Assembly (NCBI GenBank): GCA_903859075.1 | Contig: CAIOLF010000065.1 | Coordinates: 1-18,675 of the forward strand | From: Candidatus Buchananbacteria bacterium | Lineage (GTDB): Bacteria > Patescibacteriota > Patescibacteriia > 2-01-FULL-39-33 | Direction of reading: 5' to 3' | Length of the DNA: 18,675 nucleotides | Part shown: in pieces, positions 6,831 through 13,093 of the stretch | Numbering within the stretch: position 1 is the first letter of the stretch | How the letters are laid out: each line of letters starts with the position of its first letter | Made by a program: the position numbers and the translations under genes | Notes under the pieces: model-generated | What the model saw: only the letters and a program-made list of their open reading frames with translations | The model's database searches: none | What the model was told of the DNA's origin: nothing

Positions 6831-8153
6831 TTAGAGTTCTATTTTTTTATGAAGGTAGTCTTTTAAGCCGTCGATATTTATTCGCTCTTGCCGCATGCTG
6901 TCGCGATAGCGGACGGTGACGGAATTGTTTTCCAGGCTGTCAAAGTCGACAGTGACGCAATAAGGAGTGCCGATTTCATCCTGGTAGCGGTATCTCTTGC
7001 CGATATTGCCGCGATCGTCCCAAAAAACCAAGAAGTCCTTCTTTAAGTCTTCATATAGCCGGCGGGCAGCCGCTACTAATTCGGGCTTGTTTTTAAGCAG
7101 GGGAAAGACCGCTATTTTATAGGGCGCGACATTTGGTTTGAATTTTAATACCACTCTAGTTTCTCCGTCAGGCAGTTCTTCTTCACGGTAGGCCTCGCCG
7201 ATTAAAGCCAAAATAGTGCGATCCAGTCCGAAAGTCGGTTCGATGACATGAGGCAGATACTTTTTATTCGTTTTGTCGTCAAAATATTCCAAGTTTTGGC
7301 CGGAGTATTTTTGATGCAGTCCCAAATCATGGTCAGTGCGATAGGCGATGGCCCAAAGCTCATCCTGGCCGAAAGGGAACTGATATTCCAAGTCAATCGT
7401 GCGTTTAGAATAAAAGGCCAGGTCTTCCTTGGCTATTTCATGATTATGCATTTTTTTTCTTTCTAAACCAATTACATCCATAAAGCCGTAGATATAATCA
7501 AGCCACTCCTCGAAGATTTTATTCCAGTCGGCCGTGGGATTGATGAAATATTCTATTTCCATCTGTTCAAATTCAAAGGTCCGGAAGGTGAAATTACCGG
7601 TGGTGATTTCATTCCTGAAGGCCTTGCCGATTTGCCCGATGCCGAAAGGTATTTTTTTATTGCTGGAGTTAAGGACGTTTTTATAATCGGCAAAAATAGC
7701 TTGGGCGGTTTCCGGACGGAGATAGACCACCTGGCCTTCTTCTTCCACCGGGCCGATAACGGTCTTAAAAAGCCCGCTGAATCTTTTTTCGGCAGTGAAC
7801 TCGCCGCCGCAATCGGGACATTTGGCCGCGTTTTCAAGCTTATCAGGCCGGAATCTCTGGTGGCACTTTTTACATTCCACCAAGGGATCGGTAAAGTTGG
7901 CAACGTGGCCCGATGCTTCCCAGACCCTGGGGCTTAGGATGATATTTCCATCTATGCCGGTCATATCTTCCCGGTCCTGGACAAAATATTTCCACCACAA
8001 TCTTTTGATATTATTCTTTATCTCCACCCCTAAAGGACCGTAATCGTAAGAGCTGGCCAGTCCGCCGTAAATTTCGGAATTAGGAAAAATAAAACCCCGG
8101 CGCTTGCACAGGGCGACGATTTTTTCCATCGCATCATTTCTGTTTTTAGCCAT
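6831..8153 (-). CDS. glyS: Glycyl-tRNA synthetase (class II, dimeric type)
   Basis: Charges tRNA-Gly with glycine in the cytoplasm. The N-terminus has FPNSEIYGGLASSYDYGPLG, diagnostic of the homodimeric alpha2 enzyme. A zinc-ribbon insert (CKKC ... CPDC) follows. Class II motif 2 is visible in FRNEITTGNFTFRTFEFEQ, and motif 3 in EPTFGLDRTILALI. The C-terminal anticodon-binding domain begins near VAPYKIAVFPL. I place the start at the ATG at 8153 (MAKNRNDAMEKIVALC), giving 440 residues; a TTG at 8207 would add 18 unconserved-looking residues and overlap the upstream gene by a few bases. There is no Shine-Dalgarno motif at either. Confidence 0.96.
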   Translation of the reverse strand: MAKNRNDAMEKIVALCKRRGFIFPNSEIYGGLASSYDYGPLGVEIKNNIKRLWWKYFVQDREDMTGIDGNIILSPRVWEASGHVANFTDPLVECKKCHQRFRPDKLENAAKCPDCGGEFTAEKRFSGLFKTVIGPVEEEGQVVYLRPETAQAIFADYKNVLNSSNKKIPFGIGQIGKAFRNEITTGNFTFRTFEFEQMEIEYFINPTADWNKIFEEWLDYIYGFMDVIGLERKKMHNHEIAKEDLAFYSKRTIDLEYQFPFGQDELWAIAYRTDHDLGLHQKYSGQNLEYFDDKTNKKYLPHVIEPTFGLDRTILALIGEAYREEELPDGETRVVLKFKPNVAPYKIAVFPLLKNKPELVAAARRLYEDLKKDFLVFWDDRGNIGKRYRYQDEIGTPYCVTVDFDSLENNSVTVRYRDSMRQERINIDGLKDYLHKKIEL

Positions 8154-8203
8154 AGTTAAAAGAGATTGATTTGCCGGTATCTTAGCTGAAATTCGGCTTA
8201 AAG

Positions 8204-8800
8204 TCAAAAGCCGGCTAGGGCAACGGTATAGATAAACAATCCCGCGGCCACGATAAAAAAGAGGGCCAAAAGTAAGGCATAATGGCTGTGCGAGGTCTGC
8301 TGGGGAGTTAGGGCCAGCTTCAGAGGAGTATTGAGGATAGCTTTAAAGGAATTACCATTAGCGACATAGCGCACCCATTTTTTTTCGGGTCGGGAGTTGT
8401 TTTCTTTAGACAGCTCTTCTAATAACTCGCGTTTGGTTTCAGCGATGTCCTGGTAAAACGAGGGAACGATTTGGGGTTTGACGATCTTTAGGGGAGCTGT
8501 TTTTCCCCGTGGGAGCGCTGCCGGAGTCAAGGCAATTGTTTTTTCACTGCCGATTTCCTGGCGCAGATGATCTTTTACTTCCCCCAGCCATTCATTAACC
8601 CAGGGCGAGGTTGAGAGCCAATAATCATCCAATTTGAAAGCTTTTAAGCGCCCGCTTTTAGCCAGGCCGATCAGATATTCTTCGTTCAGTTTTAAACTCT
8701 TGGCAAATTCAAACAGAGGCAGATACTCATTGGCATCGCCGGTGAGAATTTTACCCCAGACATTGGGCGTTTTAGTTTCATTTTCTCTTTTTCTTGCCAT
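8204..8800 (-). CDS. Membrane-anchored protein with a putative HTH domain
   Basis: Unnamed protein of 198 residues from the ATG at 8800. The N-terminal third (about 20-70) reads YLPLFEFAKSLKLNEEYL then SGRLKAFKLDDYWL and WVNEWL, the pattern of an excisionase/MerR-like helix-turn-helix (helix, turn, recognition helix, a K-x-x-x-x-W wing). A charged linker follows, and the last 25 residues are one hydrophobic helix ending VALAGF, so it is probably tail-anchored with the DNA-binding part in the cytoplasm. I know similar architectures in CPR genomes but no assigned function. The start is supported by an extended -10 element (TGTTATAAT) six bases upstream, implying a leaderless message. A TTG at 8830 is an unlikely alternative. 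Confidence 0.8.
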   Translation of the reverse strand: MARKRENETKTPNVWGKILTGDANEYLPLFEFAKSLKLNEEYLIGLAKSGRLKAFKLDDYWLSTSPWVNEWLGEVKDHLRQEIGSEKTIALTPAALPRGKTAPLKIVKPQIVPSFYQDIAETKRELLEELSKENNSRPEKKWVRYVANGNSFKAILNTPLKLALTPQQTSHSHYALLLALFFIVAAGLFIYTVALAGF

Positions 8801-8806
8801 GACTAT

Positions 8807-8815
8807 ATTATAACA
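8807..8815 (-). promoter_or_regulatory. Extended -10 promoter, leaderless start
   Basis: On the minus strand TGTTATAAT gives a TGn element directly joined to a consensus TATAAT (8812-8807). Transcription would start about 6-7 bases on, at the ATG at 8800. No good -35 is visible, as expected for extended -10 promoters. Confidence 0.5.
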
Positions 8816-8832
8816 TATTTCTTCAAACAAAA

Positions 8833-8867
8833 AATCAGCCCCCCGACAAAACGTCGGGAGACTGATT
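8833..8867 (-). terminator. Intrinsic terminator after the YFGK membrane-protein gene
   Basis: On the minus strand AATCAG/CTGATT and CCCGAC/GTCGGG stems stack around a 3x3 internal loop with a 5-base loop, followed by TTTTTTGTTTG. It lies 18 bases after the stop of the 8885-9427 gene and isolates it from the next minus-strand gene. Confidence 0.88.
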
Positions 8868-8884
8868 TAGGAGTATCTCAGCTA

Positions 8885-9427
8885 TTATTTAGTAGCTGGT
8901 TTCTGCTGTTCTTTGAGGTAGTTGTTGATGGCCTCAACGACCTTAGAATCATTCTTTAACTTTTCAGTCAGCAGGATTTGGTCGCGATTGATGGTCATGG
9001 AGTCCTGCGGCCCGTGAATTTCATTGCCCAGCTTGATCAGCGTCAGCTCTTGCTGAGTCTGGGCCGGCTGATTAGTGCCGACCTGGCTGGTCTGCAAGGG
9101 GCGAGTGACTACTTGCAGATAGTAGATCTCACTCAGTCCCAAGGTCTCTTCGCCGACAGATTTTACCTTGCCGAAGTAGACTTGGCCGTTGGTTAGAAAC
9201 ACTGCTTGCCAGCTGTTGTCGACCGGAGCAATCTTATCGCCGCCGATCCCCGCTCCTTTGCCCATGGTAACAAAGGCAAACCAGCCGAGGATGACGATGA
9301 TAATGATAATCAGGATGACAACAAGGACTTTCCATCCCTTGCCGCTGCCGCGGCTGTAAGAAGCGGTGCCGGCGTCAAAATTGTCGTCGGCCATTTCAGA
9401 CATGGGATTTCTTTTTGGATAAGCCAT
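8885..9427 (-). CDS. Single-pass membrane protein of unknown function
   Basis: A 180-residue protein with a short cytoplasmic head, a transmembrane helix around residues 33-54 (very rich in Ile/Val, ending FAFV) and a C-terminal domain of about 110 residues predicted to be outside. The C-terminal domain has AVFLTNGQVYFGKVKSVGEE, then LSEIYYLQVV, and later LTLIKLGNEIHGPQDSMTINRDQILLTEKL. I recognise this arrangement as a conserved hypothetical seen in Patescibacteria, without a known role. A canonical AAGGAG lies 7 bases before the ATG. A stem formed by 9445-9450 and 9472-9477 sits just upstream of the ribosome site. The gene is transcribed alone, ended by the terminator at 8833. Confidence 0.85.
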   Translation of the reverse strand: MAYPKRNPMSEMADDNFDAGTASYSRGSGKGWKVLVVILIIIIIVILGWFAFVTMGKGAGIGGDKIAPVDNSWQAVFLTNGQVYFGKVKSVGEETLGLSEIYYLQVVTRPLQTSQVGTNQPAQTQQELTLIKLGNEIHGPQDSMTINRDQILLTEKLKNDSKVVEAINNYLKEQQKPATK

Positions 9428-9501
9428 TATCTTTTCTCCTTTAGTTTGGTCTCAGGCCCTCTGTCCCGCAAACCAAAATTATTATTAATAATATTTTAAT
9501 T

Positions 9502-10563
9502 TTATGCTGCTAAGGCTTTTTCTTCTTTTTCTTCTCTAGCTTTGAAAATATCCCGGACTACCACGCTGATGGCGGTTGCCACCGGTACGGCCAGCAAGAC
9601 GCCCAAAATTCCGGCCAGTTTGGCTCCGATCATAATCGCGATAATAATAATGATGGGATTAAGGCCGACAGCTTTCTGCATTACCTTGGGAACCAAGAAA
9701 TAATTTTCCGCTTGCTGAATGACTATGTACAGAACGATTGTTATTATACCTAATAGCGGTGATTGTGTAAAGGCGATAAAAACCGCCGGTAAAGCTCCGA
9801 TAAAAGGACCAAGATAAGGAATGATTTCCGTCACTCCGGCAAAGACGGCCAGGACTAAGGCGTATTTAACGCCAAGAATAGATAAGCCGATCCAGGAAAC
9901 GGCAAAAATGACCAGCGATAAGAAAATTTGTCCTCGCAGCCACAGGCCGATTTTTTCCTGAATCCGATTGATCAGGTGCATGGAATAGGGCTGATAATCT
10001 ATGGGCAGGACGGAGCGAATCGCTTTTTTAATGGCTTGGTCATCGACCGCCATATAAAAAGTCAAAACCAGGATGATAAAAAAGGAGATGATGCCGCCAA
10101 AAAAGGAAAAGACGGTGGAAAAGACGTTGCCGGCAGCCATGCCCAAGCTGGATTGGATGCCTGCAAACGATGATTGGATGTTTTGGCTCCACTGATGGCT
10201 TTCCGAGAAAGCGCGGAAACTCTGCCAGTTGGAAGAAATTTTTTCGTAGTAGAAAGGAAAAGATTTTATCAGTTCATTTATTTCTTTGATTATCGGTGGT
10301 ATAATCAGGTAGACGGCGCCGCAGATGATAGAAAACAAGACTAAATAAATGATCAAGACGCCCACGGCCCGAGGGATTTTGTGTTTTTGCATCCAGTCCA
10401 GCCAGGGCGTGAAAGCGGAGGCCAAGATGATGGAGACAAAAATTATCAGGATGGCGTCCCTGATAAAATAGAGAAAAAACAGCGCCGCGGTGATTAGCAG
10501 GATTTTAAGCAGCGTTAGAGACGAGATATCGATGGTTATTTTTTTGCGATCGCTGGTAGCCAT
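9502..10563 (-). CDS. AI-2E family (PerM-like) transporter
   Basis: Polytopic inner-membrane protein of the AI-2E transporter/PerM family. Relatives have been linked to autoinducer-2 export or Na+/H+ antiport, but substrate cannot be told from sequence. The N-terminus has two close hydrophobic helices (LLKILLITAALFFLYFI, then AILIIFVSIILASAFTP), followed by a third at VLIIYLVLFSIICGAVYLI, a large amphipathic segment (90-140), and then several helices. The conserved part is recognisable as ILGVKYALVLAVFAGVTEIIPYLG then FIGALPAV and later AVGLNPIIIIIAIMIGAKLAG. 353 residues is normal for the family. It has its own promoter with consensus spacing, divergent from smpB. Confidence 0.92.
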   Translation of the reverse strand: MATSDRKKITIDISSLTLLKILLITAALFFLYFIRDAILIIFVSIILASAFTPWLDWMQKHKIPRAVGVLIIYLVLFSIICGAVYLIIPPIIKEINELIKSFPFYYEKISSNWQSFRAFSESHQWSQNIQSSFAGIQSSLGMAAGNVFSTVFSFFGGIISFFIILVLTFYMAVDDQAIKKAIRSVLPIDYQPYSMHLINRIQEKIGLWLRGQIFLSLVIFAVSWIGLSILGVKYALVLAVFAGVTEIIPYLGPFIGALPAVFIAFTQSPLLGIITIVLYIVIQQAENYFLVPKVMQKAVGLNPIIIIIAIMIGAKLAGILGVLLAVPVATAISVVVRDIFKAREEKEEKALAA

Positions 10564-10582
10564 AGGAAATTAATATATAAAA

Positions 10583-10611
10583 ATTATACAAAGATTCAGC
10601 GATAAAGTCAA
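10583..10611 (-). promoter_or_regulatory. Promoter for the AI-2E family gene
   Basis: On the minus strand TTGACT (10611-10606), a 17-base spacer and a perfect TATAAT (10588-10583) lie 20 bases upstream of the start codon. It sits in the 67-base gap shared with the divergent smpB. Confidence 0.75.
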
Positions 10612-10630
10612 AGAGTTTATTCACAAAATT

Positions 10631-11080
10631 ATGGGAGCAATCATCAGAAACAAAGAAGGATTATTTAGCTATGAAGTCTTAGAAAAATATACAGCCGGCC
10701 TAGTTTTATCAGGTCCGGAGGTAAAAGCAGTGAAGGGCGGCCAAATCAGCTTGAAAGGCAGTTATGTGTCAATTGATGCTAATAATGAAGCCTGGCTGGT
10801 AAATTGCCATATTTCGCCGTATAAGCCGGCGAGCGGCCAGCAGCAAGGCTATCAGCCGAATCAGCCGCGCAAGCTGCTGCTTAATCGGAAAGAGATAAAT
10901 TCCCTCATCGGCAAGAGCAAGCAAAAGGGGTTGACAATTATACCGATTTCTGTATATACTAGTAGAAGATTAATTAAGGTGGAAATTGGCTTAGCTCGCG
11001 GAAAAACCCAGGTTGATAAAAGAGATTCCATTCGAAAGCGCGAGATCGACAGGGAAATCAGAAGAACATTGAAAAGATAA
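10631..11080 (+). CDS. smpB: SsrA-binding protein SmpB
   Basis: Binds tmRNA and carries it into stalled ribosomes for trans-translation. The OB-fold core has YEVLEKYTAGLVLSGPEVKA, then GGQISLKGSYVSI, and the RKLLLNRKEI motif. The C-terminal tail RDSIRKREIDREIRRTLKR is basic and corresponds to the helix that reaches into the mRNA channel (DKR-x(n)-R pattern). At 149 residues it is full length. The ATG has no Shine-Dalgarno motif. Its partner RNA ssrA lies 123 bases downstream on the same strand, an arrangement that suggests a shared transcript or joint control. Confidence 0.97.
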   Translation: MGAIIRNKEGLFSYEVLEKYTAGLVLSGPEVKAVKGGQISLKGSYVSIDANNEAWLVNCHISPYKPASGQQQGYQPNQPRKLLLNRKEINSLIGKSKQKGLTIIPISVYTSRRLIKVEIGLARGKTQVDKRDSIRKREIDREIRRTLKR

Positions 11081-11200
11081 ATTTAAGATACTAATATACG
11101 AATGGTACGAATGATACTAATGGCTACTAAATTCTCATTAAGAATCATTTGTATATATTTCGTATCATTAGTATACATTCGTATATTGGTATCTTTAAAT
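11081..11200. repeat. Long AT-rich palindrome between smpB and ssrA
   Basis: Left arm (about 11081-11145) and right arm (about 11150-11200) are imperfect inverted copies. AAGATAC, AATATACGAATG and GATAC words are found in mirrored order, with about 50 bases of pairing. The words TACTAAT and ACGAAT are shared with the palindrome at 5720-5830. It fills the whole gap between smpB and ssrA and ends four bases before the tmRNA. Confidence 0.85.
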
Positions 11201-11203
11201 ATT

Positions 11204-11587
11204 GGGGATGCTTTGCTTTGATAGAAGATTCTAAATTAACAGCCGGCAAACCGAGTTTGGTGATTGCTCGCAAACTAATTACCAAATCATAAATGCCAAT
11301 AGCATTTTAGCGAAGGTTAAATCCGCTTTCAGCGGCTTAGCTTTTGCGCCAGTCATGGCTTAATTGCTTCATGACCATCGCTCCAGTCCAGGCCCGGCGA
11401 TTGGAATACGGTGTTATATTTCGGGCTGCGGCGTTTGAAGCTCCGGCGAGCAAGCGCCTAAGACAGCCGGAACACTGCGCGCTTTTTGGCTCTCTTTTTC
11501 AGCTCGCAGAAATTAAAGAGAGATAAGTTTGTACAACTGGATGCTGATTTTCTTCTAGACAGGAGCTCATTACTCCTCATCTCCACC
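11204..11587 (+). ncRNA. ssrA: Transfer-messenger RNA (tmRNA)
   Basis: The RNA partner of SmpB. The acceptor stem pairs GGGGATG (11204-11210) with CATCTCC (11578-11584), followed by A and CC but a genomic G instead of the final A, so CCA is probably completed enzymatically. Helix 2 pairs TAGAAGA (11222-11228) with TCTTCTA (11551-11557). The T stem is AGGAG/CTCCT (11561-11577). A pk1-like stem TTTGGT/ACCAAA (11256-11286) precedes the tag. The best tag frame begins GCC at 11295, reads ANSILAKVK ... ending FAPVMA, 22 residues, and stops at TAA (11361) in the loop of a GTCATG/CATGAC helix, as expected for helix 5. The D-loop and the T-loop (CTCATTA) diverge from the usual consensus. The tag assignment is inferred; the RNA identity is strong. 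Confidence 0.92.
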
Positions 11588-11589
11588 GT

Positions 11590-11624
11590 AACTAGCTTTT
11601 GGCTTATAGCTGTTAGCTTTTAGG
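11590..11624 (-). repeat. AGCT-rich intergenic repeat, copy 1
   Basis: Contains GGCTTATAGCTGTTAGC and matches, on the opposite strand, the repeat just upstream of trigger factor (13060-13090). It begins directly after the tmRNA. Orientation is arbitrary, chosen relative to the copy upstream of tig. Confidence 0.75.
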
Positions 11625-11681
11625 AAATGTAAATTCCAATTATACATAATTAGTTACCGGCTTTTACAAACGATTTAGTTT

Positions 11682-11748
11682 TTAGAAATTAGCTTTTATT
11701 TGTTAGCTTAGTACTAACAGCTAAAAGCTAACAGCTAAAAGCTAATAC
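11682..11748 (+). repeat. AGCT-rich intergenic repeat, copy 2 (tandem)
   Basis: A tandem of the word AACAGCTAAAAGCT (11717-11743) preceded by an inverted arm TTAGCTTTTATTTGTTAGC. It ends at the start codon of infC, so it forms the whole ribosome-binding region of that gene. With 11590-11624 it makes a broad inverted pair. Confidence 0.8.
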
Positions 11749-11750
11749 TA

Positions 11751-12314
11751 ATGAGAAGATCATTTCGAGGTAATAATAAAAGCCAAATCGGAGCCAAAGA
11801 ATTTCGCGTCAACGAAAAGATTTCTTCGCCGGAACTGATGATTATCGATGAGGATGGTGAGAATCTTGGCGTGATGCCCAAAGAAAAAGCGTTGCTGGAA
11901 GCGCGTGGCCGCGATTTGGATTTGATTGAGGTTTCCCCCAAGGCCAATCCGCCGATTGCCAAATTCATGGATTACGGCAGTTATAAATATCAGAAAGAAA
12001 AGCAGGAAAGAAAGCAGAAATCCAAGACTAAAACCATCGAAGTCAAAACGGTCAAACTGTCCTTGCGTATCGGCGAACATGACCTGGAAGTCCGCGCCCA
12101 TCAAGCAGTTAATTTCATTGTAGATGGCGACAAAGTAAAGATTGAGCTGCAGCTGCGCGGCCGGGAAAATCAGCACGCTGATCTGGCTCAGGAAACAATT
12201 AAGAAAGTTACGGACAAAATCGCCGAGAGCTTGAAAGAACATAAGAAAGAATTAAAAGTAGAACAACCGATTGTCAAGCAAGGCACTCGGCTATCGACCA
12301 TCCTTTATTCATAA
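11751..12314 (+). CDS. infC: Translation initiation factor IF-3
   Basis: Binds the 30S subunit and checks start-codon and initiator tRNA pairing. The N-terminal domain has FRVNEKISSPELMIIDEDGENLGVM (in two conserved parts) and LDLIEVSPKANPPIAKFMDYGSYKYQ, the linker is Lys-rich (QERKQKSKTKTIE), and the C-terminal domain has the conserved VKLSLRIGEHDLEVR and KIELQLRGREN stretches. At 187 residues it is full length. The start is a plain ATG rather than the AUU used for autoregulation in E. coli, and there is no Shine-Dalgarno motif; the leader is a tandem AGCT-rich repeat. It is the first gene of the conserved infC-rpmI-rplT operon. Confidence 0.97.
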   Translation: MRRSFRGNNKSQIGAKEFRVNEKISSPELMIIDEDGENLGVMPKEKALLEARGRDLDLIEVSPKANPPIAKFMDYGSYKYQKEKQERKQKSKTKTIEVKTVKLSLRIGEHDLEVRAHQAVNFIVDGDKVKIELQLRGRENQHADLAQETIKKVTDKIAESLKEHKKELKVEQPIVKQGTRLSTILYS

Positions 12315-12322
12315 CCAACAGT

Positions 12323-12520
12323 ATGCCGAAGAAAATTAAAACCAGGCAATCAATCGCTAAAAGATTTCGAGTGACTAAAAATAAAAAAGTCATCAAAAGA
12401 ACTTGCGGCCAGGATCATTTCAATGCCCGCGAAACTGGCCAGGCTAAAAGAGCCAAGCGTCGCGACCAGACGATTTCCAAGGCCGACCAGAAGAACATCC
12501 GGACGGCGATGCCTTATTAA
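12323..12520 (+). CDS. rpmI: 50S ribosomal protein L35
   Basis: Small basic protein of the large subunit. MPKKIKTRQSIAKRF is the family start, followed by KKVIKRTCGQDHFNAR (a variant of the usual R-x-x-x-x-K-H-x-x-x-K-S core) and a C-terminal basic stretch that ends with KNIRTAMPY, close to the typical KxLLPY end. 65 residues is the normal length. It begins 9 bases after the infC stop, so it is translated from the same message; no Shine-Dalgarno motif. Confidence 0.95.
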   Translation: MPKKIKTRQSIAKRFRVTKNKKVIKRTCGQDHFNARETGQAKRAKRRDQTISKADQKNIRTAMPY

Positions 12521-12552
12521 TTAGCTTATAGCTTTTAGCTATTTAGCTTTTT
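12521..12552 (-). repeat. AGCT-rich intergenic repeat, copy 3
   Basis: TTAGCTTATAGCT (12521-12533) is the exact reverse complement of 13077-13089, so the copies before and after rplT face each other. It starts at the base after the rpmI stop. Confidence 0.75.
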
Positions 12553-12603
12553 AATAAAGGCCAATAAATTAATAAGTTAAATAAATAAATAATTTTAAAT
12601 AAG

Positions 12604-12948
12604 ATGCCAAGAGTAAAACGAGGAGTAATGCACAGCAAGAGAAGGAAGAATGTCTTGAAACAGACCAAGGGTTTTCGCTGGGGCAGGAAAAAGCTGATCA
12701 AGGTGGCAAAAACCGCCGTGCTTAAGGCCGGCGCTTACGCTTATCGTGATCGCCGCGCCAAGAAAAGATCCGCCCGGGCTTTATGGCAAGTACAGCTCAA
12801 CGCCGCTGTCCGCGAGTACGGACTCAGTTATAGCAAGTTCATTGCGGGACTCAAAAAAGCCAAAATCGAGATGGATCGCAAAGTGCTGGCAAGCCTGGCG
12901 CAGAAGCATCCGGCCGTTTTTGCTAAGATTGTCGAAAAGGTCAAATAA
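12604..12948 (+). CDS. rplT: 50S ribosomal protein L20
   Basis: Early 50S assembly protein and, in many bacteria, the autoregulator of this operon. It starts MPRVKRGVMHSKRRKNVLKQTKGFRWGRKK, close to the family consensus (PRVKRG, then KGF-x-x-x-RK), with the conserved AYAYRDRRAKKRSARALW core and LNAAVREYGLSYSKFIAGL. The C-terminal globular domain ends in DRKVLASLAQKHPAVFAKIV. 114 residues is typical. The gap of 83 bases from rpmI is larger than usual and holds an AGCT-rich repeat. No Shine-Dalgarno motif. Confidence 0.97.
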   Translation: MPRVKRGVMHSKRRKNVLKQTKGFRWGRKKLIKVAKTAVLKAGAYAYRDRRAKKRSARALWQVQLNAAVREYGLSYSKFIAGLKKAKIEMDRKVLASLAQKHPAVFAKIVEKVK

Positions 12949-12973
12949 TATTTTTTCTGACTCTAAAATAGCG

Positions 12974-13000
12974 GAAGGCGACATTATAAGTGTCGCCTTC
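12974..13000 (+). terminator. Hairpin after rplT, probable weak terminator
   Basis: GAAGGCGACA and TGTCGCCTTC pair perfectly over 10 bp around a 7-base loop, 25 bases after the rplT stop. The downstream sequence AATGTTATAG is not a clean U-tract, so termination may be partial or the stem may instead be an RNA-stability element. It marks the end of the infC-rpmI-rplT operon. Confidence 0.6.
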
Positions 13001-13059
13001 AATGTTATAGAATATTTTTAGAAATTTATTTTATGTTTTTAAAGAATTTTAATTAATTT

Positions 13060-13090
13060 AAAAGCTAACAACTAACAGCTATAAGCTAAT
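13060..13090 (+). repeat. AGCT-rich intergenic repeat, copy 4
   Basis: AAAGCTAACAACTAACAGC followed by AGCTATAAGCTAA. It ends three bases before the trigger factor start codon and is inverted relative to the copy at 12521. Confidence 0.78.
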
Positions 13091-13093
13091 CTT

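Noticed and set aside
8154..8207. TTG start for glycyl-tRNA synthetase at 8207
   Set aside because: It adds 18 residues before the conserved start, has no Shine-Dalgarno motif and overlaps the preceding gene; the ATG at 8153 fits the family length better.
11271..11278. GCA AAC as the tmRNA resume site
   Set aside because: It looks like the E. coli tag start, but the next codon is TAA, and it falls in the pk1-like stem-loop.
11344..11526. 60-codon ORF on the plus strand
   Set aside because: It lies wholly within the tmRNA, whose helices account for the sequence, and has no protein features.
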